Part shown: in pieces, positions 9,701-17,409 of the stretch
How positions within the stretch are numbered: position 1 is the first letter of the stretch
Layout of the letters: every line of letters begins with the position of its first letter
Assembly: GCA_016714985.1 (NCBI GenBank)
Contig: JADKBS010000022.1
Location: forward strand, 120,837 to 184,836
From: Saprospiraceae bacterium
GTDB taxonomy: Bacteria; Bacteroidota; Bacteroidia; Chitinophagales; Saprospiraceae
Direction: 5' to 3'
Length of the DNA stretch: 64,000 nucleotides
Notes under the pieces: model-generated
Seen by the model: the letters and a program-made list of their open reading frames with translations, nothing else
Told to the model about the DNA's origin: nothing
The model's database searches: none
Made by a program: the position numbers and the translations under genes

Positions 9701-11488
9701 AACCTGCCAAGTGGCAATTATTCATTGACGGTGACAGACGCCAACAATTGCACTGCCGTAAAATCCTTCACAGTGACGGTGGTGGCTGCGCCAAGCTGCA
9801 CCGTTGCGCTGGCGCAACCAATTACGACCTTGAACGGTAGCGACGGCAGGTTGACTGCGGTGGTTTCAGGTGGCACGACACCTTACAACTATCTTTGGTC
9901 AAATGGGCAAACCGCCCAAACAGCGGTCAACCTCGGCCCTGGCCTTTACACCGTGACCGTCACCGACGCCACGGGCTGCACCACTGCTTGCAGTTTCACC
10001 TTGTATGCACCCGCAAAACTGGGCGACTTTACTTGGATTGACACGGATGAGGATGGGATTCAGGACAATGGCGAAGTGGGATTGGGCGGAGTGAACGTAA
10101 CCGTCACGGGCACTACGATTTACGGCAACTCCTATTCTGCAACCGCCACGACCGACAACACGGGCATGTATATGTTCGTGGTACAGCCAGGCGCTTATAA
10201 ACTGACCTTCGGCAACCCGACCGGCTACCTGCTCAGCCCACAGAACCAAGGCAACAACGACGCCGTGGACAGCGACGTGAACCCGTTGACCAATATGACG
10301 GTGTTCTATACCATCGGTTCCGGTGAAATCAACCCAACCATTGACGCCGGCTTCTACTTTGGCCCACCATGCGACAACGTGACCTTCCCGGGTACGATAT
10401 GCTGCGACCAGACACTTTGTGGCCCCGGCAATATACCTGCTCCATTGACGGAGACTTCAACAGCAACGGGCGGTTCGGGTGCCTTGGAATATATTTGGAT
10501 GTACAATTTTCAACCTGCTCCATTCAACGGCTCTTGGCAGGGCATACCGACAGCCACTGGCCCAACTTATGCGCCTGGCCCGATTTACCAAACCACGTAT
10601 TTCATCCGTTGTGTAAGGAGGGAGAACTGCATTGACTTCCTGGAGTCGAACATCGTGGCCATCATCGTGGATGATATTGCTGTGGCCGAAATAACCGGCC
10701 CTGAACTCACCTGCGTGGGAGATCCCGTCAATTTCACTTCTGCGAGCAATGTACAGGGTGCCTCCTATCTTTGGAATTTTGGCGATGGAATACCTGCCAC
10801 TGCCACCACCCAAAACGTAAACGGCGTGGTATGGAATACTTGGGGTGTAAAAACGGTAACGCTGACCGTGGTGGCCAATGGCTGCACTTCAACAGACGTG
10901 CATCAAATTGCGGTCAGCAACAGCCCGACCATTTGCGGCAACGCCATCATCATTGACGCCAACAACATGGGGCCGACCGATGTAATGGTTGATTGGCTTT
11001 ACCCCATGGAACTTGTGGACGATGCGGATTTCGAAGTGGAATGGTCATGGAACGGCGGGCCATTCCTTTCAGTAGGTGACGCCGATGAGCAAACCGAGTT
11101 CAATGGCTATATGAAGTACAAGGCAATGCACCACGAGGCAAAACGGGGGCTGAACCAGTACCGGGTACGCTTCACTGGCCCCGACCAGTCGGTGGCCTGG
11201 TCAAACACGGTGGAGGTACAAGTTCAGGGTTTGTTCGAGTTTGCCTTGGTGTGGCCGAACCCGTTCGATGAGGAGTTGAACATTGAATTGATTGACCGTT
11301 GCAATGCCAAGGTAGTTACCTGCGAACTATATGGCACAGACGGGCGGCGCATCATATCGGCCACCTTACCTGATGACTCGGTGACCGTAAGCCTTCCGAC
11401 AGAGGGCTTGATAAAGGGGCTGTATTTTTTGGTCATTAAATTTGATGGAAAAGTACAACGGACGGAGGCTGTTTTAAAACAGCGGTGA
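6767..11488 (+). CDS. Giant surface protein with 14 SprB repeats and T9SS sorting domain
   Basis: 1573 aa, exported and probably surface-anchored or released by the type IX secretion system. Order: an N-terminal signal segment after an extended polar stretch (about 25-40, LTAFFMLLGFSLAFGQ); 14 SprB-type repeats (about 45-1079), each with a WSNG-like core, then NLPAGTY and VTVTD..GC; an SdrD_B-like Ca-binding domain (about 1085-1200, starting LGDFTWIDTDEDGIQDNGE); a Cys-containing module with GGSGALEYIW and FIRCVRRENC (about 1200-1300); a PKD-like domain with LWNFGDG (about 1335); and a C-terminal T9SS type A sorting domain (from about 1490, VWPNPFDEELNIE). SprB of Flavobacterium johnsoniae is the mobile gliding adhesin, and proteins with these repeats are usually adhesins. 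No gliding genes lie nearby, so motility is not implied. It is flanked by its own terminator and is probably monocistronic. Confidence 0.93.
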   Translation: MKKIVPKTGVYTPTTGRVSPLETILTAFFMLLGFSLAFGQLNVSLQTVNPLCGGFSTGNITATVSGGPAPFSYLWSNGMTTNPVTLLPVGTYTVTVTAANGTTGTATATLTAPPVINLNISVNTCAVPGSMTANVTGGIPPYMYMWSNGGTTPTINNLAPGEYCITIMDANNCGYMACEWIGPPISVQVTTTPHICGGTTGGTATATVTGGAGPFDFLWSNGEDDAVIDSLIPGTYTVTVTATNGCTATATGIVGTAAGNFAANISVSQPTCFGSNTGFATAQPVGGMAPFTFLWNNGSTNQTIQNLPAGTYSVTVTDKFGCTATKATTLVYQSIINLNLTPTHPNCASNSNGSITSSVSGGVSPYSYLWSNGATTPNVQNLPAGNYSLTVTDALGCTKAASITLTAPPAFNVTTTVTNASHCGATNGSATANPSGTGPFVYGWSNPNGTNAGTTQTINNLAAGTYTVTVTNPQGCTATATATVTQPLTLNVTITGSNLVCGNDNNGSLTANVTFGTAPYTFAWSNGGNTQTLNNLPAGTYIVTVTSSQGCVGTATKTITGSPVINLNLAVQHVNCNGASTGSITSSITGGTSPFTYLWSTGATSSSISNLVAGNFSLTVTDALGCTKAQGVTLNQPTPIVLTFSNTGSCGANGTAAVTASGGTPNYSYFWSNGATTANIGNLTPGNYSVTVTDANNCTKTGNVTVQAFPLMNLAVTATNTSCNGTSNGTATANVTNGTAPLSYLWTNGGTTATINNLPPGTYSVTVTDGNGCTKTGSATVQLGAGLAINVAAPSFVCVGSTASATANPVGGTAPFTFLWSNGQTTQTATGLTAGSYSVTATDANGCFGSATVNIQQGGLFTINGNVQHVNCFNGNNGSISLSVSGGTSPYSYNWSNGSTSGNINGLVAGNYTVTVGDATGCTKTQVFTVNQPTQLVANVNVTNGTCGSQGTATAIVTGGTSPYSYLWSNGQTTQTINNLPSGNYSLTVTDANNCTAVKSFTVTVVAAPSCTVALAQPITTLNGSDGRLTAVVSGGTTPYNYLWSNGQTAQTAVNLGPGLYTVTVTDATGCTTACSFTLYAPAKLGDFTWIDTDEDGIQDNGEVGLGGVNVTVTGTTIYGNSYSATATTDNTGMYMFVVQPGAYKLTFGNPTGYLLSPQNQGNNDAVDSDVNPLTNMTVFYTIGSGEINPTIDAGFYFGPPCDNVTFPGTICCDQTLCGPGNIPAPLTETSTATGGSGALEYIWMYNFQPAPFNGSWQGIPTATGPTYAPGPIYQTTYFIRCVRRENCIDFLESNIVAIIVDDIAVAEITGPELTCVGDPVNFTSASNVQGASYLWNFGDGIPATATTQNVNGVVWNTWGVKTVTLTVVANGCTSTDVHQIAVSNSPTICGNAIIIDANNMGPTDVMVDWLYPMELVDDADFEVEWSWNGGPFLSVGDADEQTEFNGYMKYKAMHHEAKRGLNQYRVRFTGPDQSVAWSNTVEVQVQGLFEFALVWPNPFDEELNIELIDRCNAKVVTCELYGTDGRRIISATLPDDSVTVSLPTEGLIKGLYFLVIKFDGKVQRTEAVLKQR

Positions 11489-11514
11489 TTTTTCTGAAGA
11501 TATTCAATCATAAA

Positions 11515-11559
11515 AATAATAAAGGTGGTTCGACAAGCTGTCGAGCCACCTTTATTATT
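11515..11559 (+). terminator. Terminator with 21-bp stem
   Basis: 11515-11535 and 11539-11559 pair over 21 bp with a single G-T pair and a 3-base loop (AGC). The outer AATAATAAA/TTTATTATT pairs provide the U-rich tail, so it could work in both directions. It begins 27 bases after the SprB-protein stop. Confidence 0.85.
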
Positions 11560-11897
11560 ATACTTAATTTCATGCAATAATTAAGTAGGAATATTTATTT
11601 AAGGGCTATAAAAAAATACCTAATCAACTGATTATCAGTATTTTGAATTTTTAACCCACATTTAGATGAATTTGCTATAGCTCATAGGCAAAAACTGAAC
11701 CAATTTATTGCCCTTGCGCAGCTCAACGATTGCCCCCAACTTTGCATCCTCATTATTACACTTCCTTCCTTTCATTACAACTCCTTCTCAAATACATTTC
11801 TTTGGTCTCCATTACAGCTAAAACTGGTGTTTCTGCCAATAGCTTATACTCACACACCACACACACATTCAATTCCTTTTCTAAACTGATATAGACC

Positions 11898-11928
11898 AGC
11901 CTGGGCATAATCCAGGCTAGCATTTTTT
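11898..11928 (+). terminator. Terminator-like hairpin in the leader of the lectin-domain protein gene
   Basis: AGCCTGG (11898-11904) pairs perfectly with CCAGGCT (11912-11918), 7-base loop, then AGCA and six T (11923-11928). The preceding gene already has its own terminator 340 bases earlier, so this may end a short untranslated RNA or attenuate the downstream gene. Confidence 0.55.
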
Positions 11929-12026
11929 GTATTTGACAATTCTTACAATTTAAAAATAACGCCCCCCGTTCGCTGTCCCCTCCGGCTTGTTGAGTATCGT
12001 TTTTTTTAACAAACCAATTCTTACGA

Positions 12027-15000
12027 ATGCAAACACCTTACGCAATTGCCATTCCGGCATCTAAAGACAATGCCAGCCTTTGTCGCAACTTGACCAAGGG
12101 CTTCCTGCTCATTTTCTCGATGCTGTTTCTTTCCTTTTCGCTAAAAGCGACCGTGACATTAAACATCAAAAACACCGGATGCATTGACATCAAGGTTTAC
12201 AAGAAAAGTTGGGGCACTGAGTATTACCAAAGCACCATTGCCCCTAATGTCACTAAGACCTATTACCAATGTGCTTTCAACCAAGAATGGGTGTTCAGGA
12301 AAACATCAGGAGAGCATATCAGCAGCTACACCACGACCAATAGTTTAACACAATCCCGTGAAGTCAACTCTGGCAACTGTGCAACAGGCCCTGCAGGTTG
12401 CGACAAACAATTGGCTTATTGGAACCTGAATGCCTGCAGTGCTGGAAGCAGCTATGCCGAATTTACACCCAATGTGACCACACCAACCGGATTCGCCACC
12501 GTCAATGCCTCAATTTTCTCGAACATTGGTGACCATTCCTGCAATTATGGCGCAAGTGACAAGGGAATGTGCCATGCCATCAAGGATGGTTGTTCATTCT
12601 CCAACAACGACAACAGCGCCTATAAATTCTCTGTCACCATCAAGCCAGCGGCTGGGAACAAGGCAAGCCTTTCAAGGTTGGCCTTCTTCGAGTCTGCCCC
12701 TGCTGACTACCAGTGGGTGAGTGGCGGAAGTGGCGACAACGACCCACCCTCTAAATATGGCATTCGTGTGACTGTGAACGGCAACGAAGTGTTCAAGCAA
12801 ATTGACATCCCGACTTCAGCTGATTGGTCCCTTGAAACATTGGACTTCAACAACGATCCTGATTTCACAGTGACGAGCGAAACGACTTTCAGCTTTGAAA
12901 TCCTCGGCTATTGCCGCCAAGGCACCAGCGGCTATGCCGTTTGGGATGTGGATGAAATTAAGGTGTTCGGCTGCTCGGAGGTGATTGACCCATGCCAAGT
13001 CAACAACTTCAGTGTGGACTGCGAAAAGCGCATCAACGATGGTGCCTGGACGACCATCGCAGACTGCACTGTTTCGGAATGCCCTGGCAGTAAAGTAGTT
13101 TTGAGCGTAAACCCGAACGGCTACCCAACCACTTGGACTGGCCCGAACGGCTTCACCGCCAACACCAACGACATCTTGGTTTCCAATAGCGTGAAACTCG
13201 TCAATGCTGGCGTTTACACGGCTACTGTCAACGTGAATGGTTGCATCAAATCAAAATCAATAACCCTTGAAGTAAGGGACACGGACGGCGACAATGTTTG
13301 CAACGAAAACGACTGCCAGCCAAACAACCCAGCATTCCCGGCAACACCTTTTACGCCATGTAATGACAACAACCCAAATACCATAAACGATGCAGTAACC
13401 GCTGATGGCTGCGGCTGTGCTGGTATTCCAGCCGACCCGTGTGCCAACCTCGGTGGCGATACCGACGGCGATGGCGTTTGCAACCAAAACGACTGCCAGC
13501 CGAACAACCCTGCATTCCCAACCACCCCATTCACGCCTTGCGACGACAATAATGCAAACACCGTGAACGATGCTGTGACCGCTGACGGTTGCGGCTGTGC
13601 TGGTACACCTGTTCAGCCAGTTTGCGACAATGTACAGATGGGAGGTAATATCGGCTTCGGCACAAATTGCGCTACCTCGGCCATTTCTTGCAACGGCAAC
13701 ACGCCACTTATTGGCGACTGCACTTCACCTATCGGCGGATCAGGTGCCTTGGAAATCGTTTGGCTGAAGGCTACCAACAACCCACAATGCCTGCCTCCTA
13801 CGACCACGGCTGCTGAGATTATGGCTGGTCTTGACCCATACTGGACAATGATACCTGGTGCAACCAGTTTGTCGCTCAACCCTGGCCCGATTACTGAGCG
13901 CACTTGCTTCCTGCGCTGCGCACGCAGGGTTGGCTGCGTGACTTTCATAGAGTCAAACATCATCTTTGTGGATGTTGACCCTGACTGTGGTACTGGCAAT
14001 ACGCCAAATTGTGACAATATAAGTGTGACAACAGGCTCAGGATCAGTGACAGTAACCAGTCTTGACGGTGCACCCATTACTTCACTACAAGTGATGGATG
14101 CAGCATTCCAACCTATTTTCAATTGCTTTGGTGATTGCGGCTCTACCAAGATAATCGAAAACTTGCCTGCGGGTTACTACTTCGTCAGCGCCAAGTATTA
14201 CACATCGGCTTATGCCCAGATTTGTGAGAAGTTCCAAAAAGTGACCGTTCAAATTGCTTGCAACGACCTCGACAACGATGGCATCTGCAACGATGACGAT
14301 TGCCAACCAGACGATGCTGCCTATCCGGCAACGCCAGGCATAGCTTGCAACGATGGCAATGCCAATACTCAGAACGATGTGGTGACCGCTGACGGTTGCG
14401 GTTGTGCTGGCACACCCATTGACCCATGCGCTGCCCTTGGTGGCGACAGTGACGGTGACGGCGTTTGCAACCAGAACGACTGCCAACCCAACAACCCGGC
14501 CTTCCCGGCCACACCCGGCTCGCCTTGCAACGACGGCAATGCCAATACGCAAAACGATGTGGTGACGGCAAACGGCTGTGGCTGCGCTGGCATCCCGATT
14601 GACCCATGTGCCAACCTTGGCGGCGACTCCGACGGCGATGGTATCTGCAACCAGAACGACTGCCAGCCGAACAACCCGGCCTTCCCAGCACCAGCAGGCT
14701 CGGCTTGCAACGACGGCAACCCGAATACCACCAACGATAAAGTGACGGCCAATGGCTGCGGTTGCGCAGGTACGCCTGTTGGTCCTAATTGCGCCTTGAT
14801 TCCAGACAACCTCAACGGGCTGATACTGATGGGCACCTTTAACGGCAGCAAATACTACTGCTCAAACACCAACAACAACACTTGGTCACAGGCCAAGGCA
14901 GCAGGTGTGGCAGCTGGCTTGGGTGGCTATTTGGTCATCATCAACGATGCTGCGGAGAATGAATACGTGCGGAGCAAAATCATGTCGAGCACTGTTTGGA

Positions 15001-16256
15001 TTGGCCTTACGGATGAAGTGAACGAAGGCAGTTTCAGATGGTTGAACGGCACTACCCCGTCCTATACCAACTGGGCTTCCGGCGAACCGAACAACCTCAG
15101 CATCAACAACTGCACAAATGCTGACTATGCAGTACTTGAAAAATCAGGTGGGAAATGGAAAGACCGTTTCGGTGGTGAAAAATACGAGTTCGTCATTGAA
15201 ATTCCTTGCCCAAGCTGTGTGAGTGCGACCGATTGCCCCGGTTTTGGCAATCCTACACCAAATTGCAACTTGGTGCCCAACAACCTGCCCAACCTCCTCC
15301 TTATGGGTGAGTACAACAACAGCAAGTACTTCTGTTCCAACACCAGTAACAATACTTGGACCCAAGCAAAGGCAGCAGCAGTGGCGGCTGGCCTCGGCGG
15401 ACACCTTGTAATTATCAACAATTCAGGTGAAAATGAATTCGTGCGGAGCAAGATCATGGCCAATAACGTTTGGCTCGGCTTGACCGATGAGGCAGCAGAA
15501 GGCACTTTCAAATGGGTAAATGGTGCTGCACCAACCTATACCAATTGGGCAAGTGGAGAACCCAATAACCTAGGTTTGAACAACGGTGCCAATGCGGACT
15601 ATGCGGTGATGGAAAAATCAAGTGGCAAATGGTTAGACCGCCTCGGTACCGACAAGTATGAATTCGTCATCGAGATTCCATGCCCAAGCAGCCAAAACCT
15701 ACAGTCAACAAATGTAGAATTCGACTTTGGGGTACTCAAGCACGAGGAGCATGTTGAAATGATTTGGAAGCACAACGAAGGTGATAACGTGTTGACCTAT
15801 ACCCTGGAGAGGTCGCTCAACGGTAATGATTTCGAGGCCATCAATGTACAAGACTCCCGTGGGGGCCGTTCAACTGAGCTGTACGAAGACTATGACCTTG
15901 AGCCTGCATCTGGTGACAATCACTACCGCCTCCGCCTCGACCTCGTGGATGGCCGCACGGAGTACTCTGATGTGGTCACCATCAACTATGCCGCTTTGGA
16001 CAGGATGGCCATCTTCCCCAACCCAGCCAACAGCTTTGCGAGGGTTAACTTGGAGGATTTCATAGGCAAAAAAGACGTGACCATTACCCTGTTCAATAGC
16101 TTTGGACACCAAGTGAAATTGTTCCAACTGGAGGAAGTTTACAGCAAAATCTACCAGATGGACTTACGGGACGTGCAAGAAGGCCACTATGTTGTTTGGG
16201 TCAACGTACCAGGCAATCGCCCCGTTGCCAAGCAATTGATGGTGGGCAAATTATAA
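12027..16256 (+). CDS. Giant secreted protein with Cys-rich Asp-loop repeats, two C-type lectin domains and T9SS domain
   Basis: 1409 aa. A hydrophobic export segment follows a polar N-terminus (about 25-45, FLLIFSMLFLSFSLKA). Next comes a Cys-containing beta-rich N-terminal region, then five copies of a unit of about 50 aa with DGDGVCNQNDCQPNNPAFP and ending GCGCAGTP (starting near residues 418, 478, 745, 805, 865), like MopE/thrombospondin-3-type metal-binding loops. Between copies 2 and 3 lies a module with GGSGALEIVW and FLRCARRVGC shared with the upstream adhesin. Two C-type lectin domains follow (about 930-1065 and 1085-1225), each with GLTDE and NWASGEPNN; EPN is the mannose-type Ca-site motif. 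The end is a T9SS sorting domain (from about 1326, IFPNPANSF). A surface, calcium-dependent glycan-binding adhesin is the likely role (inference). A strong terminator follows. Confidence 0.9.
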   Translation: MQTPYAIAIPASKDNASLCRNLTKGFLLIFSMLFLSFSLKATVTLNIKNTGCIDIKVYKKSWGTEYYQSTIAPNVTKTYYQCAFNQEWVFRKTSGEHISSYTTTNSLTQSREVNSGNCATGPAGCDKQLAYWNLNACSAGSSYAEFTPNVTTPTGFATVNASIFSNIGDHSCNYGASDKGMCHAIKDGCSFSNNDNSAYKFSVTIKPAAGNKASLSRLAFFESAPADYQWVSGGSGDNDPPSKYGIRVTVNGNEVFKQIDIPTSADWSLETLDFNNDPDFTVTSETTFSFEILGYCRQGTSGYAVWDVDEIKVFGCSEVIDPCQVNNFSVDCEKRINDGAWTTIADCTVSECPGSKVVLSVNPNGYPTTWTGPNGFTANTNDILVSNSVKLVNAGVYTATVNVNGCIKSKSITLEVRDTDGDNVCNENDCQPNNPAFPATPFTPCNDNNPNTINDAVTADGCGCAGIPADPCANLGGDTDGDGVCNQNDCQPNNPAFPTTPFTPCDDNNANTVNDAVTADGCGCAGTPVQPVCDNVQMGGNIGFGTNCATSAISCNGNTPLIGDCTSPIGGSGALEIVWLKATNNPQCLPPTTTAAEIMAGLDPYWTMIPGATSLSLNPGPITERTCFLRCARRVGCVTFIESNIIFVDVDPDCGTGNTPNCDNISVTTGSGSVTVTSLDGAPITSLQVMDAAFQPIFNCFGDCGSTKIIENLPAGYYFVSAKYYTSAYAQICEKFQKVTVQIACNDLDNDGICNDDDCQPDDAAYPATPGIACNDGNANTQNDVVTADGCGCAGTPIDPCAALGGDSDGDGVCNQNDCQPNNPAFPATPGSPCNDGNANTQNDVVTANGCGCAGIPIDPCANLGGDSDGDGICNQNDCQPNNPAFPAPAGSACNDGNPNTTNDKVTANGCGCAGTPVGPNCALIPDNLNGLILMGTFNGSKYYCSNTNNNTWSQAKAAGVAAGLGGYLVIINDAAENEYVRSKIMSSTVWIGLTDEVNEGSFRWLNGTTPSYTNWASGEPNNLSINNCTNADYAVLEKSGGKWKDRFGGEKYEFVIEIPCPSCVSATDCPGFGNPTPNCNLVPNNLPNLLLMGEYNNSKYFCSNTSNNTWTQAKAAAVAAGLGGHLVIINNSGENEFVRSKIMANNVWLGLTDEAAEGTFKWVNGAAPTYTNWASGEPNNLGLNNGANADYAVMEKSSGKWLDRLGTDKYEFVIEIPCPSSQNLQSTNVEFDFGVLKHEEHVEMIWKHNEGDNVLTYTLERSLNGNDFEAINVQDSRGGRSTELYEDYDLEPASGDNHYRLRLDLVDGRTEYSDVVTINYAALDRMAIFPNPANSFARVNLEDFIGKKDVTITLFNSFGHQVKLFQLEEVYSKIYQMDLRDVQEGHYVVWVNVPGNRPVAKQLMVGKL

Positions 16257-16290
16257 TTCCAGAATTAAGTTGATTTCCTTGAATGTATCG

Positions 16291-16327
16291 AGGCCACACT
16301 GGGCAACCAGTGTGGCCTTCTTTGTTT
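16291..16327 (+). terminator. Rho-independent terminator
   Basis: AGGCCACACTGG (16291-16302) and its perfect complement at 16307-16318 with a GCAA tetraloop, followed by TCTTTGTTT. It begins 35 bases after the stop of the lectin-domain protein gene. Confidence 0.9.
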
Positions 16328-16478
16328 GCAACTGTTTTGTAGGGGAATTTTAGCCCGAAAAGGGGCAGTGCCCCGAAATCTTTGTAGTAGTAGCCATTGC
16401 CGTCTCAACCCGGCACCGAGGGGCAACCTTTATTTTAAAGATGTCTAACAGCGAATTGCGTTATGAGCGCAAAACCGC

Positions 16479-16916
16479 TCAATTTGTAGCGGTTTCCTCA
16501 TCGCCTGAAAAATGGATGGTCACCTTGGAGTCCTCGCTGGCGTTCTTGAGCATCCTTACCAACCCCGTCATCCTTGATTGCTCAGAGCAGTCAGCCTTTT
16601 CGGTAGTGTAAGCTGCTATTGCCTTGATGAAATTATAGGATTCCCTTGTGCCATCTTCGTTGTGAACATCCACCCTAAAGCGGATCTTCTTAGCCGTGTC
16701 GGTGTCATTCAATACCCTTAAAGTAAGCAGCAAGTGCTCCTTCAAACAATCTTGGATGTCGTAGGAGATGATGATTCCTTCCCTTTTTTCAAGGATGGTC
16801 CAACCGTTGCCGCCATTGTCTTCGATTGGAGTTTCGTTTGAAAGTGAAAAAGACGTAAATGAAAGCAATGCAAGCAATAGCACTGCCACATGGTTAGTGT
16901 TTGTAAAAATTGCCAT
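16479..16916 (-). CDS. Small exported protein of unknown function
   Basis: 145 aa, no family recognised. An N-terminal signal peptide is clear (hydrophobic VAVLLLALLSFTSFSLS, about residues 10-26). The mature part is mixed alpha/beta with one isolated cysteine in IQDCLKEH and a second in ADCSEQSR, which could form a disulfide in the periplasm or outside the cell. The C-terminus is acidic and there is no sorting domain. A palindrome-like CCAATATTGG stands about 30 bases before the start (16945-16954). A small inverted repeat (AAACCGCT 16472-16479 with AGCGGTTT 16488-16495) overlaps the stop codon and could end transcription. It is convergent with the lectin-protein gene and divergent from the macroglobulin. 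Confidence 0.7.
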   Translation of the reverse strand: MAIFTNTNHVAVLLLALLSFTSFSLSNETPIEDNGGNGWTILEKREGIIISYDIQDCLKEHLLLTLRVLNDTDTAKKIRFRVDVHNEDGTRESYNFIKAIAAYTTEKADCSEQSRMTGLVRMLKNASEDSKVTIHFSGDEETATN

Positions 16917-17409
16917 GAGATAGGAGATTAAAATTAATTAGCCCCCAATATTGGAGGGTTATCTTTAAGCCTCACGGATGACACAAAACTCCGTCATCAG
17001 TTGTGGACTTCATTTGCCAAAACTTTAATACAGGAAATAAAAAATCAGCTGGTAGATTGTCAGGAAAGCTGCTCAAAAATCGGTTGGTGGGAAGTTTGAT
17101 GAAGCAGCCTAAATTCGATTGGATAGGCAAATGTATAAATCTTGTCCATTTATTTGCCCATCCTTAGAATTCTTCTTTTACAATTTTTACTTTCTTTTTG
17201 GGAAAACATCAAATGAGTAATCAAGAAGCCAGTTCAGCAGAGTGGTCATTGAACACTGCCTGTTAAGCAATCGTTAATAAAAAGCAAGGCTTATGTCCAA
17301 CGACTAACTGGCGGCATCCTGTCCAACGTTAGCTGAAAGGCTGACAAATTGCACTAATATAATTGGCGGGTCATAGTACCTTTCCGCCGTTTACCTAAAC
17401 CACAACCGT
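16917..17409. other. Divergent intergenic region upstream of the macroglobulin gene
   Basis: 493 bases between divergently read genes. It is AT-rich and shows no coding sequence, no clear terminator and no exact TTTG/TAnnTTTG pair. TACCTTTC (17377-17384), one mismatch from the -7 consensus, is the best promoter candidate for the macroglobulin gene but lacks a -33 element. Confidence 0.45.

Larger units (their letters stand above)
11489..12026. other. Intergenic region between the two giant surface-protein genes
   Basis: After the terminator at 11515-11559 there is no reading frame of note. The region is AT-rich, and a second terminator-like hairpin (11898-11928, listed) stands about 100 bases before the next gene. 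A CAACTTTG one mismatch from the -7 consensus lies near 11738-11745; a transcript from there could run into that hairpin. The rest shows nothing recognisable. Confidence 0.5.

Noticed and set aside
13280..14775. CRISPR-like array suggested by regularly spaced similar segments
   Set aside because: The repeats are in-frame protein repeats of about 50 codons within one coding sequence, not short identical repeats with unique spacers; no cas genes are nearby.
16351..16440. GGGGCAGTGCCCC palindrome (16362-16374) as an operator
   Set aside because: It lies between convergent genes, away from any start; more likely part of an intergenic repeat, but with a single copy in the window I cannot show that.
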